Shown: piece by piece, positions 8,183 through 12,889 of the stretch
How positions within the stretch are numbered: the stretch's first letter is position 1
How the letters are laid out: every line of letters starts with the position of its first letter
Program-made: the position numbers and the translations under genes
The notes under the pieces: model-generated
What the model saw: only the letters and a program-made list of their open reading frames with translations
The model's database searches: none
What the model was told of the DNA's origin: nothing
NCBI GenBank assembly: GCA_965178525.1
Contig: CBCXVS010000224.1
Coordinates: 1 to 12,889 of the forward strand
DNA: 12,889 nucleotides
Source: CBCXVS01 sp965178525
GTDB taxonomy: Bacteria > Tectomicrobia > Entotheonellia > Entotheonellales > Entotheonellaceae
Direction: 5' to 3'

Positions 8183-8449
8183 ATGGAGAGCAAAGTTGTG
8201 GGAGACCTCCGACATCGAGATCACACGATATCGTCCAGGGTGCAGGCTCGACGTCCAACCGGATTCCGGTGTTTGGTTTACGGGTTTGGGCGCATCCTAC
8301 AGGGCTTCGGCCTGTTGTTGCTCTGGTGGGTCTTGCTGCTTTTTGCGGGTGTCGCTGATATGGGGACCCTGTTGTATTGGAGCCTAGCCGCAGCGCTGCT
8401 CTTTTATCTAGGCTGGGTAGGCACAGTGTGGGCCAAAAAAGATAACTGA
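8183..8449 (+). CDS. Small two-helix membrane protein, unknown function
   Basis: I do not recognise this 88-residue protein. From about residue 37 it has two hydrophobic stretches, the first GFGLLLLWWVLLLFAGVA and the second YWSLAAALLFYLGWVGTVW, joined by a short turn (DMGTLL). It ends in a charged AKKDN tail, a convincing small integral membrane protein. The N-terminus is unsure. ATG 8183 has a poor ribosome site, while GTG 8198 in the same frame has GGAGAG 7 nt before it. The first 35 residues are Arg/His-rich and look less natural than the reading in a neighbouring frame (see findings), so an indel is possible. It lies 99 nt after the ExbD-like gene and may share a transcript with it or the next small gene. 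Confidence 0.6.
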   Translation: MESKVVGDLRHRDHTISSRVQARRPTGFRCLVYGFGRILQGFGLLLLWWVLLLFAGVADMGTLLYWSLAAALLFYLGWVGTVWAKKDN

Positions 8450-8482
8450 GCACACGGTAGGACATGAAGGAAGTCAGGAATT

Positions 8483-8698
8483 ATGACGGAACTGAAGCGC
8501 CACTCCTCCCATGAATATATGCGAGTCCAGGACAGTGTTTTTACACGATTACAGCCGGCCAGTGAGATCGAGGAACGCCTCGCCAAACGGATTGCGCTGT
8601 GTCGCTACAGCCTGGAGCAAATCCGCAACCGGCTCACCAAGACCTGGAGCCAACTCAACAAGGTACAAGAAACCTTCAAGCATGACTCACTACCCTAA
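8483..8698 (+). CDS. Small helical charged protein, unknown function
   Basis: This 71-residue protein is not one I recognise. It starts with ATG, with AAGGAAG 9 nt upstream. The sequence has no hydrophobic segment. From residue 26 it reads ASEIEERLAKRIALCRY and continues with EQIRNRL and SQLNKVQETF, a pattern of regularly spaced hydrophobic and charged residues that suggests a helical hairpin or short coiled coil in the cytosol. It follows the small membrane protein by 33 nt and precedes the GNAT gene by 70 nt, so co-transcription is plausible. The good ribosome site and helix periodicity argue that it is a true gene. Confidence 0.6.
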   Translation: MTELKRHSSHEYMRVQDSVFTRLQPASEIEERLAKRIALCRYSLEQIRNRLTKTWSQLNKVQETFKHDSLP

Positions 8699-8768
8699 CC
8701 ACTGTGCCCGGTACAGGGAGGGTGAGACGGCGTGCTCCTGGCCGGTGCGTCCGGAGAAATAGAAGCAC

Positions 8769-9347
8769 ATGGCACCATTTATGCGTAAAAAAACATTGTG
8801 CCTCTTTGAGGTCGAGTTGAAAACCGCCCAACTGCCAGCGTGTACCGCTCGGCTCGATGTCGATTATCGTGCGCTGGATACCGCGGCATGGTCCGTCCAA
8901 CCCCACACGGGTCACATGACTGACCGTTACCTTTTTCAAGCCCGTTTGGACCGCGGCGAGCAATTTTGGACGGCGCAAAACGAGCAGCGGATCGTCTCGT
9001 ATTGCTGGGCGACCGGTCACCCGGTGGAGATCGGCGAAGTTCGCTGCGTCATTCGTCCTCGTCCAGATGAGATTTATCTCTATGACGCCTTTACCTTCGA
9101 GCCATACCGCGGCCGTAGCCTGTACCCAGCCGTCTTGCATCATATTCTGACTGGCAGCCGCGATGCGGGCTTGCGGCGGGCGTTGATTTTTGTCATGAGC
9201 GATAATACGGCCTCGATTCGTGGGGTACAAAAAGCCGGTTTCAAAGAATTTCAACGGGTTACCTACGCCACGATGATGGGATTCGGCCGCTACACCTACG
9301 AGCCGCAGCTGACGGACGCTGCCGGAGTCGATCTCGTGACGACCTAG
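8769..9347 (+). CDS. GNAT-family N-acetyltransferase
   Basis: This is a 192-residue single-domain GNAT protein, which would move an acyl group from acyl-CoA to an amine; the substrate is unknown. The fold core is seen as EIYLYDAFTFEPYRGRSLYPAVL (broken here as EIYLYDAFTFEP, then YRGRSLYPAVL), the acyl-CoA pyrophosphate loop at Arg114, and the later FVMSDNTASIRGVQKAGFKE, the usual Asn-Ser-Gly-Phe end of GNAT domains. The loop differs from the common R-x-x-G-x-G/A pattern by having Ser and Tyr at the Gly positions. The N-terminal 80 residues are specific to this subgroup. The start at ATG 8769 follows an in-frame stop at 8760 and has GGAGAA 10 nt upstream; ATG 8781 is possible. It is 43 nt before the CelD-like gene and probably in the same operon. 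Confidence 0.82.
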   Translation: MAPFMRKKTLCLFEVELKTAQLPACTARLDVDYRALDTAAWSVQPHTGHMTDRYLFQARLDRGEQFWTAQNEQRIVSYCWATGHPVEIGEVRCVIRPRPDEIYLYDAFTFEPYRGRSLYPAVLHHILTGSRDAGLRRALIFVMSDNTASIRGVQKAGFKEFQRVTYATMMGFGRYTYEPQLTDAAGVDLVTT

Positions 9348-9379
9348 CAGCACACCCGCGCACCATACCAGGCTCATAT

Positions 9380-9385
9380 TGAGGA
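9380..9385 (+). promoter_or_regulatory. Shine-Dalgarno of the CelD-like gene
   Basis: TGAGGA lies 5 nt before ATG 9391. It favours that ATG over an in-frame TTG at 9379, which would overlap this very site. Confidence 0.6.
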
Positions 9386-9390
9386 TATCT

Positions 9391-10422
9391 ATGGATGTTG
9401 CAACGTTTAGGGATGCGGCAGCATTTCGCGATTTGCAGACGGAGTGGCTGCACTTGTTATCGCACATGCCGTTTCAGAGCGTCTTTTTGACGCCACAGTG
9501 GCAGGAAACCTGGTGGCGCCATTTTGCCGGCTCGCGCCAATTGTGTCTCATCACGGTGCGCTCCGCCGCCGGCGTGTTACGGGGTCTGGCGCCTTTGATG
9601 CTCGAAAGCGAGACGGAAGCAACGAGTCGCTTAGCCTTTATCGGGGATTTGGAGGTCTGTGATTATTGTGACCTTCTCGTTGATCCGGCTTACACCGAGG
9701 AGGTGCGTGCGGCACTGATCCCCGCCATGTTAGAACACGCGGGCGAGGAAGGCGAACTCTGGCTGAGTAATCTGTCAGCCGATTCGCTCACGCCAACGCT
9801 GCTACAGGATGGCCTGGAAGCCCATGGGCTGACGGTAGAGATCGACGAAATTGAAACCTGTCCGACGATCACGTTAGCCACGGAGTGGGAAGCGTATCTC
9901 GATACCCTACGCGGCAAAGACCGGCACGAATTGCGCCGCAAGCTGCGGCGGGCGGCCACGGAAGCGCACTTGGAGTACCCTGTGACACGTGCCAGCGCGC
10001 ATCTGGACAAGGCGTTAGAGATCTTTATCAGCCTCCACCGCATGAGTCAGCAGCACGACAAGCGAGATTTTATGACGGAGGAGAAATCGGCCTTTTTTCG
10101 TGATATGGCATACCGCTTAGGGGAATCCGGATGGTTCGAGCTGGCCTTGCTCTATGCCGATGGCGTGGCGATTGCGGGCTTGTGCTGTATGCCCTACGGC
10201 CATACGTATGCGGCCTATAATGCGGGCTATCATCCTGATTATAGCCATCTCAGCAGCGGCATTGTGTTGTTTGCCGACCGCATTCGAGATGCGATCGACC
10301 GTGGCTTTACCCATTTCGATTTCCTGCGCGGTGATGAACGCTATAAGTACCGCTTCGGCGCTAGCGACCGGCCGCTCTCGCAATTGTTTGCTCATACTGC
10401 CTGTCCAGTCTCGGGGTCGTGA
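9391..10422 (+). CDS. CelD/BcsL-type acetyltransferase (Acetyltransf_6 fold)
   Basis: This 343-residue protein belongs to the CelD/BcsL group of GNAT-like acyltransferases, related in fold to FemAB. These are commonly found with exopolysaccharide and envelope glycan genes. The N-terminal half has PFQSVFLTPQWQETWWRHF and LRGLAPLML, typical of the group. The centre has the basic GKDRHELRRKLRRAATE helix. The C-terminal half ends with the family signature FDFLRGDERYKYRFG from residue 309. No signal peptide or membrane segment is seen, so it acts in the cytosol. The exact acyl acceptor cannot be read from sequence. Its TGA overlaps the GTG of the glycosyltransferase (GTGA), so the two are probably translated together and may act on the same product. 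Confidence 0.85.
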   Translation: MDVATFRDAAAFRDLQTEWLHLLSHMPFQSVFLTPQWQETWWRHFAGSRQLCLITVRSAAGVLRGLAPLMLESETEATSRLAFIGDLEVCDYCDLLVDPAYTEEVRAALIPAMLEHAGEEGELWLSNLSADSLTPTLLQDGLEAHGLTVEIDEIETCPTITLATEWEAYLDTLRGKDRHELRRKLRRAATEAHLEYPVTRASAHLDKALEIFISLHRMSQQHDKRDFMTEEKSAFFRDMAYRLGESGWFELALLYADGVAIAGLCCMPYGHTYAAYNAGYHPDYSHLSSGIVLFADRIRDAIDRGFTHFDFLRGDERYKYRFGASDRPLSQLFAHTACPVSGS

Positions 10423-11783
10423 TCATGATATGTCCAGCCTCACCAACACCGGCCTTGCGCCGTGTGGCGATGTTCAGTGTCCATAGCTGCCCGTTAGCGA
10501 CCCTGGGTGGGCGCGAAACCGGCGGCATGAACGTCTACGTGCGCGAATTGAGCCGTCACCTGAGTCAACAGGGGGTTGCAGTGGACGTGTTTACACGGCG
10601 CCAAGATCCGTGTATGCCCACGGTCGTCGAGTTTGCGCCACAAGCCCGGGTGATTCATCTCAATGCCGGTCCGCCGGCGCCGTATTCCAAGCACCGTGTC
10701 TTGGATCACCTACCGGAATTTTTGCAACGGGTGCAGACGTTTATGACGGAGCAAGGCGTGCAGTATGATCTCCTGCATAGCCATTACTGGCTTTCTGGCT
10801 GGGTGGCGCTACGGCTGCGCCACACGCTGCGTGTGGCGATGGTCCACATGTCACATACACTCGGCCATCCGAAGAATTCCGCGGTGCAGCAGGCTTGGGA
10901 ATGGGAGCCGCCGATGCGCCTGCAGGTGGAGCATGAGGTGCTGCGGCAGAGCGATCGATTGATCGCCGAAAGCGACGCGAGCCGAGACCATATGGTGCGG
11001 GATTATGGCGTCGATGCCGAACGTATCCAGGTCATTCCCTGTGGGGTTGATCCCTCGATCTTTCAGGCGCAGGACCGTCGGCAGGCCCGGCAGACACTCG
11101 GGCTGCCGGATACGCCGCTCCTGCTTTTCGTCGGACGGTTGCAACCCCTCAAGGGAATCGATACATTATTACGTAGTGCGCACGACGTACGGCAGACCTA
11201 TGCCAACCTCCAGGTCGTGGTGGTCGGTGGTGGTGTCGATGCCGATGATGAGCATGAGAGAGAGGAACGGCAGCGTTTGCGGGCCCTGACCGCACGCCTC
11301 GGCATGACGCCGCAGGTGCAGTTTATTCCGGCACAACCGCAAGAGGTTTTAGCGCAATATTACGCGGCGGCTGATGTCTTTGTCATGCCATCGCATTACG
11401 AATCGTTCGGCATGGTGGTGTTGGAAGCGATGGCATGTGGCACGCCGGTGGTGGCCTCACAAGTCGGTGGGTTAGCGTCGACGGTGCGGCATGGGCAGAC
11501 GGGCTTGCTCGCCCCGGTAGGCGACGAGCAAGCGTTTGCCCATGCCATCCGGCAACTCTTGTCAAGCCCGTCTTTGTGGCACGCCATGAGTCGTGCCGGT
11601 CAGCGCCGTGCTCAGGAATTCACCTGGCCACGTATTGTGAAACGTACACAGCGTCTCTATCGGCATCTCTTGCGCCAATACATAGTCACGACAGGGCAAT
11701 ACACCGCCGTGGCAGGGGCGCCACAGGCGGTCTGCCCGGTGTCTCGGACGATACGCCCGGCTCTGTCCAAACCATCGGTATAA
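10419..11783 (+). CDS. GT4 glycosyltransferase, MshA-like
   Basis: This is a GT-B retaining glycosyltransferase of 454 residues from GTG 10419 (452 from ATG 10425). The N-terminal acceptor domain begins RRVAMFSVHSCPL and GGRETGGMNVYVRELSRHL, as in MshA (inositol-phosphate N-acetylglucosaminyltransferase) and sucrose-phosphate synthases. Asn38, Lys91, Tyr123 (HSHYWLSG), Thr147 (HMSHTL) and Arg167 match residues remembered for inositol-phosphate binding in C. glutamicum MshA (25, 78, 110, 134, 154) with a constant offset of 13. The C-terminal donor domain has LLFVGRLQPLKGID and the E-x7-E pair Glu328/Glu336 in ESFGMVVLEAMACGTPVVAS. The last 35 residues are an unconserved-looking tail. The acceptor is probably a phosphorylated polyol or sugar; mycothiol itself is not shown. 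It overlaps the CelD-like gene by 4 nt. Confidence 0.9.
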   Translation: MIMICPASPTPALRRVAMFSVHSCPLATLGGRETGGMNVYVRELSRHLSQQGVAVDVFTRRQDPCMPTVVEFAPQARVIHLNAGPPAPYSKHRVLDHLPEFLQRVQTFMTEQGVQYDLLHSHYWLSGWVALRLRHTLRVAMVHMSHTLGHPKNSAVQQAWEWEPPMRLQVEHEVLRQSDRLIAESDASRDHMVRDYGVDAERIQVIPCGVDPSIFQAQDRRQARQTLGLPDTPLLLFVGRLQPLKGIDTLLRSAHDVRQTYANLQVVVVGGGVDADDEHEREERQRLRALTARLGMTPQVQFIPAQPQEVLAQYYAAADVFVMPSHYESFGMVVLEAMACGTPVVASQVGGLASTVRHGQTGLLAPVGDEQAFAHAIRQLLSSPSLWHAMSRAGQRRAQEFTWPRIVKRTQRLYRHLLRQYIVTTGQYTAVAGAPQAVCPVSRTIRPALSKPSV

Positions 11784-11784
11784 T
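11779..11784 (+). promoter_or_regulatory. Possible -10 box before the hydrolase gene
   Basis: A perfect TATAAT spans the stop codon of the glycosyltransferase and ends 5 nt before the next ATG. No good -35 hexamer is seen 16-18 nt upstream, so the match may be chance, created by the GGTATAATG context. If used, the transcript would begin at or next to the ATG, giving a leaderless mRNA, which would fit the lack of a Shine-Dalgarno here. Confidence 0.25.
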
Positions 11785-11789
11785 GGCGT

Positions 11790-12620
11790 ATGCGCGTCAC
11801 CTTTTGGGGCACTCGCGGTTCTATTCCTTCACCCGGTTATCACACCGCACGCTATGGCGGGAATACCTCTTGCGTCACGGTGCGGCTTGATGATGGTACC
11901 TGGCTCATTTTTGATGCCGGAACTGGCATTCGTGCCCTTGGGGCCGCCTTGCTGGCCCAATCCGCTCCAGTTGACGCCTATCTGTTCTTGACCCATATGC
12001 ATTGGGATCATCTCCAGGGCCTCCCCTTCTTTACCCCGGCCTTTCGGCCCAGTACCTCACTCTGTATCCTCGGGCCTGAGGACATGCATCTCTCGCTAGA
12101 ACAGATCGTGAGCCATCAGATGCGTCGTCCCTATCACCCGATACCGATGCATGCCATGGCGGCGAAAATTCACTTTCATCCCCTCTCAGGGGCGACGATT
12201 GAAGCGTGTCGTATCAACCATCCCGGCCTCACACTCGCGTATCGTGTCACGACAAAGAACAAAGCGTTGGTGTATGCCACTGATAACGAACCGGTCGGCC
12301 CGGATGCACGCAGTCAGCACCTGGTGCAGCCATCACGTTTGCTCGATCTCACCTGCGATGCCGACCTGTTGATCCAGGACGCCCAGTATACGCCTCAGGA
12401 ATATCCCCAACGCCTGGGGTGGGGCCATTCGACCTACATTGATGCCCTCCAGTTCGCACATCAGGCGCGGGTGAAACAACTCGCCCTGTATCATCATGAT
12501 CCCAGCCACAGCGATGCCGAGATTGATGAGACCTTGGCGCGCAGCCGCGCCTGGATACACCATCATCAGGCTGCGTTTACCTGTTTTGCCGCAGCGGAAG
12601 GGGACAGCGTCGTCCCATAG
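11790..12620 (+). CDS. MBL-fold metallo-hydrolase (PhnP-like)
   Basis: This 276-residue protein is a metallo-beta-lactamase-fold hydrolase of the group that includes PhnP and RNase Z-like phosphodiesterases. It begins MRVTFWGTRGSIPSPG and then RYGGNTSCV, the signature of this subgroup. The metal site is THMHWDH (His69, His71, Asp73, His74), with further ligands likely in RINHPG, VYATDNEP, GWGHS and LYHHDP, so it looks catalytically intact. Members cleave phosphodiester or cyclic phosphate bonds, but the substrate here is unknown. No signal peptide is seen. The ATG lies 6 nt after the glycosyltransferase stop and has no clear ribosome site, so coupling to the upstream gene or leaderless translation is likely. 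It is the last clear gene on this strand. Confidence 0.87.
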   Translation: MRVTFWGTRGSIPSPGYHTARYGGNTSCVTVRLDDGTWLIFDAGTGIRALGAALLAQSAPVDAYLFLTHMHWDHLQGLPFFTPAFRPSTSLCILGPEDMHLSLEQIVSHQMRRPYHPIPMHAMAAKIHFHPLSGATIEACRINHPGLTLAYRVTTKNKALVYATDNEPVGPDARSQHLVQPSRLLDLTCDADLLIQDAQYTPQEYPQRLGWGHSTYIDALQFAHQARVKQLALYHHDPSHSDAEIDETLARSRAWIHHHQAAFTCFAAAEGDSVVP

Positions 12621-12781
12621 ACGACACACGAAGTACCTGAACAGAAATTTTTGTCCCCTTCCCCTTGGGAGCCTACCACCAGAACACTATTCTCCCTGCC
12701 CCGAAAGGCAAGGATCGAATGGCATCCTACAACGTCGGGTCGGGCTCGAGTAGCTATTCAACAACCTCAAAGCAACTCTCG

Positions 12782-12889
12782 CTAGCCGTCTGGTTGTGAC
12801 TCTCCTCTCGCGCTAGTCCGAAGTTCCTCCCGTGATTCGGCGACAACTTGTTGAAATAAAAACTCAAAAGCCTGAAACGAATCGACCTT
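12782..12889 (-). CDS. Possible C-terminal end of a convergent gene
   Basis: On the minus strand one frame is open from the window edge to TAG at 12784-12782, giving 35 residues (VDSFQAFEFLFQQVVAESRE, then ELRTSARGESQPDG). The amphipathic helix followed by a polar tail resembles the end of a real protein. A second minus-strand frame is also open for about 45 codons, third-position G+C of this frame is only 15 of 35, and no family is recognised, so this is tentative. The remaining 160 nt up to the hydrolase stop hold no gene and no clear terminator, only a short imperfect stem at 12694-12713 without a T-tract. Confidence 0.25.
   Translation of the reverse strand, partial: KVDSFQAFEFLFQQVVAESREELRTSARGESQPDG

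Noticed and set aside
10951..10966. Inverted repeat GCGATC-GATT-GATCGC in the glycosyltransferase gene
   Set aside because: Six-base arms are common by chance in a window this long and it lies in conserved coding sequence.
12694..12713. Stem CCCTGCC / GGCAAGG as a terminator after the hydrolase gene
   Set aside because: Short stem with a mismatch on the + strand and no T-tract on either strand, so a rho-independent terminator is not supported.

Overview
The window is a gene-dense stretch, G+C-rich by eye, from a bacterium, with every confident gene on the + strand. ExbB/ExbD-type energy-transducing proteins suggest a Gram-negative cell envelope. A MutL with the nuclease motifs and a DnaE with an intact PHP site are unlike the enteric pattern and fit a deep-branching, environmental lineage. 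A Tectomicrobia/Entotheonella-like or similar uncultured lineage is a guess from overall style; no marker here fixes the taxonomy.

Region 1 (100-6884) is an information-processing block: mutL (mismatch repair), guaB (IMP dehydrogenase, guanine nucleotide synthesis) and dnaE (replicative polymerase alpha subunit). The gaps are 37 and 24 nt and each gene has its own Shine-Dalgarno, so one transcript is likely. guaB carries a single-base frameshift about 56 codons before its end. The lost C-terminus is fully readable in the next frame, so this is either a sequence error or a very recent mutation.

Region 2 (6885-8083) starts with a striking intergenic hairpin built of tandem AGCTGTT heptamers and their inverted copies. 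It ends only 4 nt before the ribosome site of an exbB/tolQ-like gene. An exbD/tolR-like gene overlaps exbB by 11 nt. Inside exbD lies a perfect 26-bp palindrome with no spacer.

Region 3 (8084-8768) holds two small genes that I cannot assign: a two-helix membrane protein and a 71-residue helical, highly charged protein.

Region 4 (8769-12620) is a compact four-gene set: a GNAT acetyltransferase, a CelD/BcsL-type (Acetyltransf_6) acyltransferase, a GT4 glycosyltransferase closely resembling MshA, and a PhnP-like metallo-beta-lactamase-fold hydrolase. The acyltransferase and glycosyltransferase genes overlap by 4 nt (GTGA), and the hydrolase starts 6 nt after the glycosyltransferase stop. These genes probably build or modify a small glycoside or envelope glycan. 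The MshA-like acceptor site suggests a phosphorylated polyol or sugar acceptor.

The last 269 nt contain no confident gene, only a possible C-terminal end of a convergent gene on the minus strand. No rRNA, tRNA, CRISPR array, IS element or convincing rho-independent terminator was seen. I did not find a clearly new defence or mobile system. The most unusual signals are the heptamer hairpin, the 26-bp palindrome, the guaB frameshift and the MshA-like cluster.
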